Shown here: piece after piece, positions 29,167 through 39,530 of the stretch | How positions within the stretch are numbered: position 1 is the stretch's first letter | Layout: the number at the start of each line of letters is the position of its first letter | From: Pigmentiphaga sp. NML030171 | GTDB taxonomy: Bacteria > Pseudomonadota > Gammaproteobacteria > Burkholderiales > Burkholderiaceae_B | Assembly: GCF_002188635.1 (NCBI RefSeq) | Contig: NZ_NINX01000039.1 | Span: 124,001 to 188,000, forward strand | DNA: 64,000 nucleotides | Direction of reading: 5' to 3' | Notes under the pieces: model-generated | Told to the model about the DNA's origin: nothing | Database searches by the model: none | What the model saw: only the letters and a program-made list of their open reading frames with translations | Program-made: the position numbers and the translations under genes

Positions 29167-31521
29167 ATGGACCGCCAGGCCGCATCCGCCACGCTGCGCC
29201 CGGGGCCCGGGCGGCCCCGGGCCCCGGTCCGCGGCATCGCGGTCGTCGCGGGCTTGCTGCTGGCTGCCTTGCTGGCCTGGCAGAACGGCCTGGGCCGTCT
29301 GGACGCGGCCCTGTACGACTTCCTCAGCCGGCTGGATCCCGCCGTGCCGAGCCAGGACATCGTGGTGGTGGCCATCGACGAGGCCAGCCTGGCGAAGGTG
29401 GGCCGCTGGCCGTGGAGCCGCGACCAGCAGATCGACCTGATCGAGCGCATCGCCCAACAGTCGCCGGCCGCGCTGGGCCTGGACCTGCTGCTGTCCGAGC
29501 CGTCGGCCGATCCGTCGGTGGACCTGCGCATGGCCGAAGCCATCCGCCGCAGCGGCAACGTCGTGCTTCCGGTCTTCACCGCCAACACGGGCGGCAGGGT
29601 GCAGGCCATGCTGCCGGTGCCGCCGCTTGCCGCCGCGGCCCGGTCACTGGGGCATGTCTCGGTCGAACCGGACGCCGACGGCGTGGTGCGCAGCGTCTTC
29701 CTGCGCGAAGGCACCCGGGACCGCCAGTGGAACCACTTCGCGCTGGCGCTGCTGCAGATCGCCGGCAGGGCCGTCGCCCGGCCGCTGCCGGGGAACCGGG
29801 CGCCGGCTGGCCCGGAGACGGCACCGGAGGCATGGTGGCGGGATTTCTGGATACATATCGACTATGCCGGGCCGGCCGGAACCTATCGCACTGTTTCCGC
29901 CGCCCAGGTGCTGGCGGGCGAGCTGCCCGACGGCGCGCTGGACGGACGCATCGTGCTGGTCGGATCCACCGCGGCGGGCCTGGGGGACGTCTATCCCACG
30001 CCCTTGTCGGCGCGCCACAGCTTCACCCCGGGGGTGGAGATTTCCGCCAACGTGATCGACAACCTGATGTCGGGAACGGCGCGCCGCGTCATCGCCCCGT
30101 GGGCGGGGGCGCTGCTGACGGTACTGCTGGTGGCGGCGATGCTGCCGGCGCTTTGGCTGTTCGCGCAGGGCTGGGCGCTGGCGGCATCGGTGGCGGGGAT
30201 AGGCGTGGCGGCGGCAGCGAGCGGCGCCATGCTGCTGGCCGAGGGCGTCTGGTGGCCGCCCGGCGCGGCGGTGCTGGCCATCGCGGCTTTCTACCTGGGA
30301 TGGAACTGGCGGCGCCTGGAACGCGCGGCCGGTTATCTGGTGGACGAACTGGGCCGGTTGAAGCGCCATGGCGCGGTGCTGCCGCAGGATGCGGCCGCGC
30401 CGGCCGGCGACCTCATCGACCGGCGGATCCACGACCTGGCCCGCGCCACGGGGCGCTTGCTGGACGTGCAGGCCTTCATGTCGTCCGTGATAGAAAGCCT
30501 GCCCGAGGCGGCGCTGGCGGTGGGCGAGGACGGCCGCGTCCTGCTTGCCAATCGCGAAGCCGTGCGGCAGTTCGGCGCGGCCGCCGCCAAGGGCGAGGAG
30601 ATGGCCCGCCTGCTGGCGGATTTCACGCTGGTGGGCGGCGGCCCGCTCAGCTGGCCCGCGGCGGTGGCGCCGGGACATTTCGCCGAATGCCGCGATGCCG
30701 CCGGGCGGGCCTTCCTGTTCGAGTATGCGCGGTGCGCGGGAGAAGAGGGCGGCGAGACCGCCTGGATCGCCACGCTGGTCGACATTAATCCGCTGCGCGA
30801 GGCAGAGCGCAAGCGCGACCAGGCCCTGCGCTTCCTGTCGCACGACATCCGGTCGCCGCAGGGGGCCATCCTGGCCCTGCTGGACCTGCATCGCAGCGAC
30901 CCCGGCGAACTTCCGCAGGACGAACTCCTGGACCGCATCCGGCGCTACGTGCTGCGCACGCAGGCCCTGGCGGAATCGTTCGTCGAGCTGGCACGGCTGG
31001 CGACGGCGCCGGTCCGCGACGACGTATTCGAGGGTACGGACGTGGTCCTGGACGCCGCCGACGAATGCTGGAGCCTGGCCCAGGCCAAGCACATCGAACT
31101 CGATGCCGACGTGCCGGACGACGGCGCGCCGCTGCGCGGCGACCGTGCGCAACTGACGCGCGCCCTGATCAACCTGATCGGCAACGCGATCAAGTACAGC
31201 CCGCCGCATACGCGGGTGGATTGCCGCATGGTGCGCCGGGAAGACCTGTGGTGCATCGCGGTGCGGGACCAGGGACGAGGCATCGCCGCCGAGGACCAGG
31301 CCCGCCTGTTCCAGGAGTTCTCGCGCGTGGGTGGCGCGGCGGACGGCGACGAACCGGGTTTCGGGCTGGGCCTGGCCTTCGTCAAGGCCGTAGTCGAGCG
31401 GCATGGCGGAAAGATAGAGTGCCAGAGCGCGCCGGGGCAGGGCAGCGAATTCCGGCTGTTCCTGCCTGCCACGGTAAACAACACTGAACCCCGGGCGAGT
31501 GGCCGCGGCGGACACGCGTAG
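29167..31521 (+). CDS. CHASE2-domain sensor histidine kinase
   Basis: A 784-residue membrane sensor. An N-terminal helix (about 23-40) leads to a periplasmic CHASE2 domain (about 45-300), then three closely spaced helices (about 310-380), a PAS-like cytoplasmic domain (about 425-540) and the kinase core. His559 in RFLSHDIRSPQGAI is the phospho-acceptor; the ATPase domain has NLIGNAIKYSPP (N box), DQGRGIAAED (G1) and GFGLGLAFVKAVVERHGG (G2). CHASE2 senses unknown extracellular cues. Encoded with the response regulator (26756) and LysM/FecR protein, with which it presumably forms one pathway. The sequence EDLWCIAVRDQGRG is complete, so the kinase looks active. Confidence 0.93.
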   Translation: MDRQAASATLRPGPGRPRAPVRGIAVVAGLLLAALLAWQNGLGRLDAALYDFLSRLDPAVPSQDIVVVAIDEASLAKVGRWPWSRDQQIDLIERIAQQSPAALGLDLLLSEPSADPSVDLRMAEAIRRSGNVVLPVFTANTGGRVQAMLPVPPLAAAARSLGHVSVEPDADGVVRSVFLREGTRDRQWNHFALALLQIAGRAVARPLPGNRAPAGPETAPEAWWRDFWIHIDYAGPAGTYRTVSAAQVLAGELPDGALDGRIVLVGSTAAGLGDVYPTPLSARHSFTPGVEISANVIDNLMSGTARRVIAPWAGALLTVLLVAAMLPALWLFAQGWALAASVAGIGVAAAASGAMLLAEGVWWPPGAAVLAIAAFYLGWNWRRLERAAGYLVDELGRLKRHGAVLPQDAAAPAGDLIDRRIHDLARATGRLLDVQAFMSSVIESLPEAALAVGEDGRVLLANREAVRQFGAAAAKGEEMARLLADFTLVGGGPLSWPAAVAPGHFAECRDAAGRAFLFEYARCAGEEGGETAWIATLVDINPLREAERKRDQALRFLSHDIRSPQGAILALLDLHRSDPGELPQDELLDRIRRYVLRTQALAESFVELARLATAPVRDDVFEGTDVVLDAADECWSLAQAKHIELDADVPDDGAPLRGDRAQLTRALINLIGNAIKYSPPHTRVDCRMVRREDLWCIAVRDQGRGIAAEDQARLFQEFSRVGGAADGDEPGFGLGLAFVKAVVERHGGKIECQSAPGQGSEFRLFLPATVNNTEPRASGRGGHA

Positions 31522-31553
31522 ACTGCAGGCTGTCTACGAAGTCAGTGGTACGA

Positions 31554-31733
31554 ATGGCTGAACGATTATTGGTGATACTCATCCTGTGCGCGGCGATGGC
31601 TGCGCCGTTCGGCCTGATCTGGCTGAATGCGCGGCAGATCTGGACCGATCTGGTCGTCGTCTATCCGCCGCAGGCGGCGATATGCAAAGGGGCGCCCGGG
31701 TCGGAATGGTATGATGCCGTCCTGTCTTCCTGA
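31554..31733 (+). CDS. Possible small single-span membrane protein
   Basis: A 59-residue frame starting MAERLLVILILCAAMAAPFGLIWLNA, one clear transmembrane helix, then a short polar tail with one cysteine. No strong ribosome-binding site is visible and I recognise no family. It lies between the kinase gene and the MFS gene, in a stretch (31522-31818) otherwise without features. It may be real because its composition is that of a membrane peptide, but a chance frame in GC-rich DNA cannot be excluded. Confidence 0.35.
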   Translation: MAERLLVILILCAAMAAPFGLIWLNARQIWTDLVVVYPPQAAICKGAPGSEWYDAVLSS

Positions 31734-31818
31734 CCGCAGTCGTAAGCGTTAACGTCATCCAACGCGCTGAACGTCGCGCCAGCCCGCCGGGCCCGTGTGC
31801 GCCGCTTATCGACGTCCG

Positions 31819-33027
31819 ATGATGAACAACGCCTCTCCTTCCGTCTCCTCTCCTTCCTCCCACGAATCCGCGCTGCGCCTGCTGCCGCTGGTCGCCATCG
31901 TCTTTTCCGGCTTCCTGGCCGTCGGCCTGCCGCTTCCAGCGCTGCCGCTCTACGTGAACGGCGTGCTCGACTTCAGCCCGCTGGTCGTGGGCTGGATCAT
32001 CGGCCTGCAGCCGTTGACCACGATCCTGACCCGCAAGTTCGCCGGTACCTACGTCGACAGGCACGGGCCGCGCCAGTCGGTGATGATGGGATTGCCCATG
32101 GCCGCCATGGCGGGGCTGCTCTACGTGGCCTCGGCGCTGATTCCCCATCCGTCGCTTGCGCTTGCGGTGCTGGTCGTCGGCCGCGTGTTGATGGGGCCGG
32201 CCGAAAGCCTGTTCCTGACCGGCACCATGACCTGGGGCATCGGCCGGGTGGGGCCGCAGCGCACCGGCATCGTGATGTCCTGGCAGGGTATTGCGATGTT
32301 CGCGGCGCTCGGCCTGGGCGCGCCGCTGGGCGTCTGGGTCATGCAGCAGGTCGACTTCCTGGCCGTCGGGCTGGCCACCGTCGCCTTCCCGCTGCTGGGC
32401 CTGGCGATCGCCTGGCGCGTGCCGCCGGTGCCCGTGGTCGGCGGGGCCAGGAAGCAGGTGCCGTTCCTGCGCGTGATCGGCATGATCTGGCGGCAGGGCG
32501 GCGCGCTGTCGCTCGCCTCGGCGCCCTTCGCGGTGCTGACCGCCTTCGTGGTGCTGTACTTCGCAAGCCGTGGCTGGGATGGCGCCGGCCTGGCCCTGAC
32601 GGGATTCGCCGCGGGCTACATCCTGGTCCGGCTGTTCTTCGGCAGGCTGCCCGACCAGCTGGGCGGACGCAAGGTCGCGGCCATCTCGCTGGTGATCGAG
32701 GCCCTGGGCCAGTTCCTGTTGTGGATGGCGCCCAGCCCCGGTTTCGCGCTGGCAGGCGCCACCTTGACGGGCGTGGGATTTTCGCTGGTGTTCCCGGCCA
32801 TGGGCGTGGAGGCCATGCGCCGCGTGCCGCCCGAGAGCCGGGGCGTGGCCGTGGGCGGATTCCTGGCCTTCGTGGACATCACCTCGGGCGTGACCGGGCC
32901 GCTGGCGGGCCTGCTGATCGGTGCCTACGGCTATCGCGCGGCCTTCCTGGCCGGCCTGGCCGCCTGCGCCATCTCCTTCGCCGTCATCGTGTTCGGCATG
33001 GGCAGGGAACCGCAGCGGGGCGCCTGA
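31819..33027 (+). CDS. MFS transporter (YhhS/YfcJ-like)
   Basis: A 402-residue, 12-helix major facilitator. The N-terminal half has PLPALPLYVNGVLDFSPLVVGWIIGLQP and the loop 2-3 motif AGTYVDRHGPRQSV; MTWGIGRVGPQRTGIVMSWQGIAMF lies in helices 4-5; a second copy of the loop motif, GRLPDQLGGRKV, is in the other half. The pattern resembles the YhhS/YfcJ group of putative efflux carriers; no substrate can be named. Starts at 31819 and 31822 are both ATG; neither has a good ribosome-binding site. Convergent with the choice-of-anchor I gene; a strong stem-loop lies across the stop. Confidence 0.85.
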   Translation: MMNNASPSVSSPSSHESALRLLPLVAIVFSGFLAVGLPLPALPLYVNGVLDFSPLVVGWIIGLQPLTTILTRKFAGTYVDRHGPRQSVMMGLPMAAMAGLLYVASALIPHPSLALAVLVVGRVLMGPAESLFLTGTMTWGIGRVGPQRTGIVMSWQGIAMFAALGLGAPLGVWVMQQVDFLAVGLATVAFPLLGLAIAWRVPPVPVVGGARKQVPFLRVIGMIWRQGGALSLASAPFAVLTAFVVLYFASRGWDGAGLALTGFAAGYILVRLFFGRLPDQLGGRKVAAISLVIEALGQFLLWMAPSPGFALAGATLTGVGFSLVFPAMGVEAMRRVPPESRGVAVGGFLAFVDITSGVTGPLAGLLIGAYGYRAAFLAGLAACAISFAVIVFGMGREPQRGA

Positions 33028-33049
33028 GCCTGGCGCCCCGGCATGCCGG
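33017..33049. other. GC-rich stem-loop and palindrome between convergent genes
   Basis: GGGGCGCC-TGAGCCT-GGCGCCCC (33017-33039) is a perfect 8-bp stem with a 7-base loop spanning the MFS stop codon. A 12-bp palindrome CCGGCATGCCGG (33038-33049) abuts it and the stop of the opposite gene at 33050. No T-run follows on either strand. It may end transcription in both directions or protect 3' ends. Confidence 0.45.
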
Positions 33050-34930
33050 TCACTCCAGCACGCGCGATACTTCGTAGATGGCTGTCGTTCCGCTGACCTC
33101 GTTGCCGACGATCAGCAGCGGCTGGCCCGTGGGCGACTTCGCCGCGGGTACGAACTTCAGGCCTTCGGGACCGAGGTCGCCCATCTTGGCAAGGTTCTCG
33201 TTCGAAGGCTCGTCCGTCCAATTGGCGCGGGTGTTGAAGTAATCCATGAACACCGGCGCCTTGGGATCGGTGATGTCGTAGACCATCACGCCGCCCATGC
33301 GCTCCAGGCCGATGAAGGCGAAGGTCTTGTCGCCCATGACGCCGATTTCCACGCCTTCGGGTTCGGGGCCCTTGGCGTCGCTGCGGCTGTCGAAAGTGGC
33401 TTTCTCGTCATGGCCGGTGTTGAAGTAGGTGGCGCAGGGTACGTCGCGGTCGGGGCCGAGCTTGCACGAGTCGCTGGCCAGCATGCGCTCGAACTGCGCG
33501 CCCGAATCCCACACCAGCTTGCCGTCCTGGTCCCAGATGGAGAACGAACGGCCGCCGTAGGCGTACAGGTGGTCGTACATGATGCGATCGCCGGTCGGGT
33601 CCTCGATGCCCTGGGCGTTGAACTTGACCGGCTTGCCACTGGCGTCCTGGCGATAACCCATGGTCCACGAGATCTGCAGGCGGCCCAGGACATCGTCGTC
33701 GCGGCAGGCCCCCGGCTTGCCGGCCGTGGCGCCGCAGTAGGCGAAGGTCTCGGGGTTCAGCAGGGCGCCGGCGGCCAGCGCGTCCAGCTGCGGGGGCAGG
33801 TCATCGCCACGGCGGCGGGCGAAGCCGCTGGCATGGACCAGATGCTTGACGCGGAATTCCTCGACGAAGCCCTTGCCGGCGTCGCCAGCCCAGTAAGCAT
33901 CATCGTCCTCGCCCCAGGCCCGGGCGTCGCCTTCGTTGGCCGTCACGAGATAGGTCTTGCCGCCCGCGGTGTAGGAGGCGATGGCGTCGGGCAGGTACAT
34001 GCCGCGCACGCCGGGAAAGGTGCGGATGTCCAGCTTGGCGGGCTCGTCGCTGGCGTCCAGCGCGTTGGCTTCCAGGCCATGGTCCTTGTAGCCCAGCGGC
34101 AGGATGTCGGTCACGGTGGCCGTGGCGATGTCGATGCGCGCCAGGGCGTTGTTCTCCTGCAGCGTGGCCCATGCCGTCTTGCCGTCGGCGGACACGGCGA
34201 TGTATTCGGGTTCGAAATCCTGGGAGGCGCTGGCCTTGGGCCCGAAGATGCGCACGCCCTTGGCGCGCAGTTCGGCTTCCTTGCCGTTCCAGGCGGTGAA
34301 GCCGGCCACCCTGGCCGACGGCGCGGCGGGGTTGGAGACGTCGATGACGCTGATCGAACCCGCCGGGTCGACGTGGTAGTCGTCGCTGGGCTCGCCCTCG
34401 TTGGCGACCAGCAGGGTCTTGCCGTCGGGGGTGAAGGCCAGCATGTCGGGCAGGGCGCCCACGCCCACCTTGCCCAGCAGGGCCAGCGTGTCGGCCTTGT
34501 ACAGCGCGGCGAAGCCCGGATCCGTCTTCTTCGCGGCCTGGATGGCGACGGCGACGATGCCGTCGTGGACGGCGACGCTGTTGATCTCGGCGCCGGTCGA
34601 GATGGTCGAGGCATCGATGGTGCCGATGTGCTTGGGGCTGGCGGGCGTGCTCAGATCCAGCACGTCGACCACGCCGTTGCGGGCGTTGACGACGAAGCCG
34701 CGCTTGCTGGCCGCGTCGAAGGCGGGGATTTCGGCGGCGCTGACGCCGAACTGGCCGGCGGAATAGCGACCCAGCATCTTCAGGCTGATGCTCTTGGGCG
34801 TCGGCTCGGCGGCGGGAGGCGGGGTCACGGGCGGCGTGGTGGGCGCCGCGTCGTCGCCGCCATCGCCCAGGCATGCCGCCAAGGGGATGGCGACCGCCAG
34901 GGCGCACAAGCTGCGGGCAAGGATCGTCAT
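33050..34930 (-). CDS. Choice-of-anchor I family lipoprotein (beta-propeller, alkaline-phosphatase-associated)
   Basis: A 626-residue predicted surface or periplasmic protein. A lipobox LAAC gives lipidated Cys20, followed by a Pro/Thr-rich linker, then a large seven-bladed-propeller-like region: FVVNARNGVVDVLDLS, DMLAFTPDGKTLLVANEGEPSDDY, PEYIAVSADGKTAWATLQENNALARID, LVTANEGDARAWGEDDD. This is the choice-of-anchor I family, often annotated as alkaline-phosphatase-like. I chose ATG at 34930 because it yields a standard lipoprotein signal; ATGs at 34957 and 34993 are alternatives. A candidate Pho box at 35005-35022 lies upstream, and its position favours one of the two later starts. Divergent from tadA. 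Confidence 0.8.
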   Translation of the reverse strand: MTILARSLCALAVAIPLAACLGDGGDDAAPTTPPVTPPPAAEPTPKSISLKMLGRYSAGQFGVSAAEIPAFDAASKRGFVVNARNGVVDVLDLSTPASPKHIGTIDASTISTGAEINSVAVHDGIVAVAIQAAKKTDPGFAALYKADTLALLGKVGVGALPDMLAFTPDGKTLLVANEGEPSDDYHVDPAGSISVIDVSNPAAPSARVAGFTAWNGKEAELRAKGVRIFGPKASASQDFEPEYIAVSADGKTAWATLQENNALARIDIATATVTDILPLGYKDHGLEANALDASDEPAKLDIRTFPGVRGMYLPDAIASYTAGGKTYLVTANEGDARAWGEDDDAYWAGDAGKGFVEEFRVKHLVHASGFARRRGDDLPPQLDALAAGALLNPETFAYCGATAGKPGACRDDDVLGRLQISWTMGYRQDASGKPVKFNAQGIEDPTGDRIMYDHLYAYGGRSFSIWDQDGKLVWDSGAQFERMLASDSCKLGPDRDVPCATYFNTGHDEKATFDSRSDAKGPEPEGVEIGVMGDKTFAFIGLERMGGVMVYDITDPKAPVFMDYFNTRANWTDEPSNENLAKMGDLGPEGLKFVPAAKSPTGQPLLIVGNEVSGTTAIYEVSRVLE

Positions 34931-35004
34931 GCGCGAGGGCTGGGTGGCGAATGTCATCGTTCGGTGGGGTGGGTTGGACAAGCGCCGCATCATGACGGAG
35001 TAAC

Positions 35005-35022
35005 ATGACAGTCATATGTAAG
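35005..35022 (-). promoter_or_regulatory. Candidate PhoB box
   Basis: On the minus strand the sequence CTTACATATGACTGTCAT matches the 18-base Pho box (CTGTCATAWAWCTGTCAY) at about 15 positions, with the second half-site perfect. It lies 75 bases before the chosen start of the choice-of-anchor I lipoprotein, a family linked to phosphate scavenging, and about 75 bases before the divergent tadA. Confidence 0.5.
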
Positions 35023-35069
35023 GATCCCCGGCCGAGCCCGGAACCGGCCGGAGCCGCCGCGCGCGGTAG

Positions 35070-36622
<1,553 letters not shown>

Positions 36623-36689
36623 AGTTTGCCAGGGCGCCGCGGATCCGGCTTGGCCGGTCCGCCAGTGCCGCCCTCTCGAGGGGCGCCCG

Positions 36690-37124
36690 TCAGGGCGTAG
36701 GGGGAGGGCCTTTTTTCTCGTCCACGGAGTAATAGCGCTCGTCATCCAGCGTATCGGTACGGAACCGCGCAGCGGTCGCGTCCCCGTCCGGCAACGGCAC
36801 GTCCTTTCCCGCACGCCTATGCCGATACAGCGCCGCCCGCGCCAGCATCAGCGTCGTCGCCGGCACCGTCATCGTCAGGAACACCGCGATCAGCACCTCA
36901 TGCAACGCCGGCCCTTCGTCCGTCATCGTGAAGTACAGCATCGAGGCCAGCACGATGAACACCATCCCCATCGTCGCTCCCAGCGTGGGCCCGTGCATGC
37001 GCTGATAGAAGCTGTGGAAGCGCCACAGCCCCAGGCAACCGACCAGCGTCAGCAGGCCGCCCGCCACCAGCAGCAGCGAAGTCAGGATCTCCGCCCACAG
37101 CGGCAAGGTCATCCCGTCCGTCAT
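36690..37124 (-). CDS. mrpG: Mrp Na+/H+ antiporter subunit G
   Basis: A 144-residue three-helix membrane protein of the MnhG/PhaG type; family marks are TLVGCLGLWRFHSFYQRMHGPTLGATMG and the helix FLTMTVPATTLMLARAALYR. The charged C-terminal tail of about 45 residues (DGDATAARFRTDTLDDERYYS) is longer than usual. Last gene of the operon; its ATG overlaps the mrpF stop by four bases. All Mrp subunits are needed for antiport in systems studied. Confidence 0.92.
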   Translation of the reverse strand: MTDGMTLPLWAEILTSLLLVAGGLLTLVGCLGLWRFHSFYQRMHGPTLGATMGMVFIVLASMLYFTMTDEGPALHEVLIAVFLTMTVPATTLMLARAALYRHRRAGKDVPLPDGDATAARFRTDTLDDERYYSVDEKKGPPPTP

Positions 37125-37399
37125 TCGATCACCTCGCCGCGCAGCAGGAACTTGGCCAGCGCCACCGAGCTGACGAAGCCCAGCAGCGCGATGGTGACGG
37201 CGGCCTCGAAATACTCGGTGCTGCCGGTGCGTATGCCCAGCACCAGCAGCATCAGCATCGCGCAGATGTACATGGTGTCCAGCGCCAGCACCCGGTCCTG
37301 CGCGGCCGGGCCCTTCAGCAGCCGCAGCGTGGCCAGCAGCATGGCGATGGCGATGCACAGCAGCGAGCACAGGCTGGCCCATTCGAGCATGCCATTCAT
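37121..37399 (-). CDS. mrpF: Mrp Na+/H+ antiporter subunit F
   Basis: A 92-residue, three-helix MnhF/PhaF subunit: LLKGPAAQDRVLALDTMYICAMLML carries the conserved GPxxxDRVLALD motif, whose acidic residue lies at a membrane boundary. Overlaps mrpE by four bases at its start and mrpG by four at its end, as expected for a strictly co-translated complex. Confidence 0.93.
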   Translation of the reverse strand: MNGMLEWASLCSLLCIAIAMLLATLRLLKGPAAQDRVLALDTMYICAMLMLLVLGIRTGSTEYFEAAVTIALLGFVSSVALAKFLLRGEVIE

Positions 37400-37887
37400 T
37401 CGAAGATCTCCATCAGCGGTTGTTCGTAGCGGCTATGGATCGTATCGATCCAGTACTGCTCGTCGTTCAGGTCCAGCACGTGGATCAGCAGCCAGCTCTT
37501 GTCGTCGGCGAGCTCGATGCAGACGGTGCCCGGGATCGCGGTCAGGATCAGCGCCAGGGTGGTCAGGCCGTGCGGGTCCCGCAGGACCAGCGGCATCCGG
37601 ATGAACCCGGAATTGTCGCGCCTGGACTTCGAGCCCAGGATGACCCGCGCGACGTCGAAATTGGACTTGATGCTGTCCAGGATGACGACGCCCAGCAGCT
37701 TCAGGGCCACGCCGGGCCGGCGCAAGGTGGCTCTGACGGGCCGCAGCGGCGCGGTCCACAGCGGCACGGCAATGGCCAGCAGGGTGCCCAGCAGGATGTG
37801 GCCGAGCGAGAGCGTCTGGTTGAGCAGCAGCCACATCGCCAGCAGGAACAGCGAGGTGAGCGGCCAGGGAACGATGCGTCTGATCAT
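37396..37887 (-). CDS. mrpE: Mrp Na+/H+ antiporter subunit E
   Basis: A 163-residue MnhE/PhaE subunit. Two hydrophobic segments near the N-terminus (WPLTSLFLLAMWLLLNQTLSLGHILLGTLLAIAVP) precede a cytosolic domain with the family marks SIKSNFDVARVIL, ALILTAIPGTVCIELADD and LLIHVLDLNDEQYWI. The ATG at 37887 overlaps the mrpD stop by four bases. Confidence 0.93.
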   Translation of the reverse strand: MIRRIVPWPLTSLFLLAMWLLLNQTLSLGHILLGTLLAIAVPLWTAPLRPVRATLRRPGVALKLLGVVILDSIKSNFDVARVILGSKSRRDNSGFIRMPLVLRDPHGLTTLALILTAIPGTVCIELADDKSWLLIHVLDLNDEQYWIDTIHSRYEQPLMEIFE

Positions 37888-39530
37888 GGGTTGGCGCCTC
37901 CGGGGCCGGCCTGCCGGGCCGACATGATGCCGCGCACGTAGTCGCCGGGATGGTGCAGGGCACGGGCGGTGTCGGTGAAATAGCGCATCGCGGGCTGGGC
38001 CTGGACCATCAGCACGATGCCCAGCACCAGCATGGCGGCGATGGGAAAGACCTCGATCACGCGCAGCCGGGGCTGGGCGCGGCTGGAGGGGACCCAGAAG
38101 GCGCGTATGCCGATGCGGGTCAGCGACACCACGGTCGTCAGGCCCGAGACCACCAGCAGGCCCAGCAGCACCCAGGCCAGCACCGGTTCGGGATTGCCGA
38201 CCTCGGGGGTGAGGCCGTCGGGGTTCAGGATGGTGGTCAGCAGCGCGAACTTGGCGACGAAGCCCGACAGCGGCGGCAGCCCGGACAGCACCAGGGCGCA
38301 CGCGATGAAGCTGAGCCCCAGGAAGGCCATGGCGGCGGGAATGGCCACGCCGATGTCGGTCGTGCTCATGTCTTCTTCCGCGTCGACCGAGCGGTCCAGG
38401 CCGAAGGCTTCCAGCGTGACCGCCAGCAGGTCGGCGCCGAAGGTCCGGCTGCGCTCCATCAGTTCCTGCAGCAGGAAGAAGGCCCCCAGCGCCAGGGTCG
38501 AGCTGACCAGGTAGAACAGGGCCGCGGCCGTCACGCTGTCGCGGCCGAAGCCTATGGCCGACAGCAGCGTGCCCGAGGAAATGATGACCGCGAAGCCCGC
38601 CAGGCGTCCGGTGTTCTGCGAGGCCAGCATGCCCAGCGTGCCGAAGGTCAGCGTCGCCAGCCCGATGTACAGGATCCATTGCTGGACGAAGCCGCTGGAC
38701 TCGCCGGCCTGCTCGCCGAACATCAGCAGCGAGAGCCGCAGGATCACGTACACGCCCACCTTGGTCATGATGGAGAACAGGGCGGCGGCGGGCGGCGAGG
38801 CGGCGGCGTACGAGGGCGGCAGCCAGAAGTTCAGCGGCCAGGCGCCCGCCTTGATCAGGAAGGCCACGCCCAGGATGGCGGCGCCGGCCTCCATCAGCAT
38901 GCGATCCGAGCCCGCGACCTGGCCGATGCGCACGGCCACGTCGGCCATGTTCAGCGTGCCGGTCACGCCGTAGATCAGCGCCACGCCGATCAGGAACAAC
39001 GACGACCCGACCAGGTTGACGGCGATGTAGTGCAGGCCCGCCTTGACCCGCTGCGGCCCGGATCCGTGCAGCAGCAAGCCATAGGAGGCCGCCAGCAGGA
39101 TTTCGAAGAACACGAACAGGTTGAACAGGTCCGCCGTCAGGAAGGCGCCGTTGAGGCCCATGAGCTGGAGCTGGAACAGCGGATGGAAATGAACCCCCGC
39201 GCGGTGCCACCTGGCCAGCGAGTACAGCAGGGAGCCCAGCGCCATGATGGCGGTCAGCAGCAGCATGATGGCCGACAGCCGGTCCAGCGCCAGCGCGATG
39301 CCGAAGGGCGCCGGCCAGTTGGCGGCCAGGTAGACCGCGACCCGCACCGGCCCGGCGTCCGCCTGCCGCAGTAGCGCGATCGCCACGGCCAGCAGCGCCA
39401 CGGTGGCCACCACGTTGACCACGGCCTTGGCCGTGGCGCGGCCCTCGCCCAGCAGCAGCATCAGGCCGGCCACCAGCATGGGCAGGACGATGGGGACGAT
39501 CATGAGATGGTCATGCCAGGACAGCATCAT
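37884..39530 (-). CDS. mrpD: Mrp Na+/H+ antiporter subunit D
   Basis: A 548-residue MrpD/PhaD protein of the NuoN/NuoM-like proton-channel superfamily, with about 14 helices. The glutamate in FFEILLAASYGLLLHG and the lysine in FLIKAGAWPLNFWLPPSYAAASPPAAALFSIMTKVG are the conserved proton-path residues. A charged loop at about 385-400 is typical of the lineage. It works with MrpA to exchange Na+ or K+ for H+. Overlaps mrpC by four bases at its start and mrpE at its end. Confidence 0.94.
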   Translation of the reverse strand: MMLSWHDHLMIVPIVLPMLVAGLMLLLGEGRATAKAVVNVVATVALLAVAIALLRQADAGPVRVAVYLAANWPAPFGIALALDRLSAIMLLLTAIMALGSLLYSLARWHRAGVHFHPLFQLQLMGLNGAFLTADLFNLFVFFEILLAASYGLLLHGSGPQRVKAGLHYIAVNLVGSSLFLIGVALIYGVTGTLNMADVAVRIGQVAGSDRMLMEAGAAILGVAFLIKAGAWPLNFWLPPSYAAASPPAAALFSIMTKVGVYVILRLSLLMFGEQAGESSGFVQQWILYIGLATLTFGTLGMLASQNTGRLAGFAVIISSGTLLSAIGFGRDSVTAAALFYLVSSTLALGAFFLLQELMERSRTFGADLLAVTLEAFGLDRSVDAEEDMSTTDIGVAIPAAMAFLGLSFIACALVLSGLPPLSGFVAKFALLTTILNPDGLTPEVGNPEPVLAWVLLGLLVVSGLTTVVSLTRIGIRAFWVPSSRAQPRLRVIEVFPIAAMLVLGIVLMVQAQPAMRYFTDTARALHHPGDYVRGIMSARQAGPGGANP

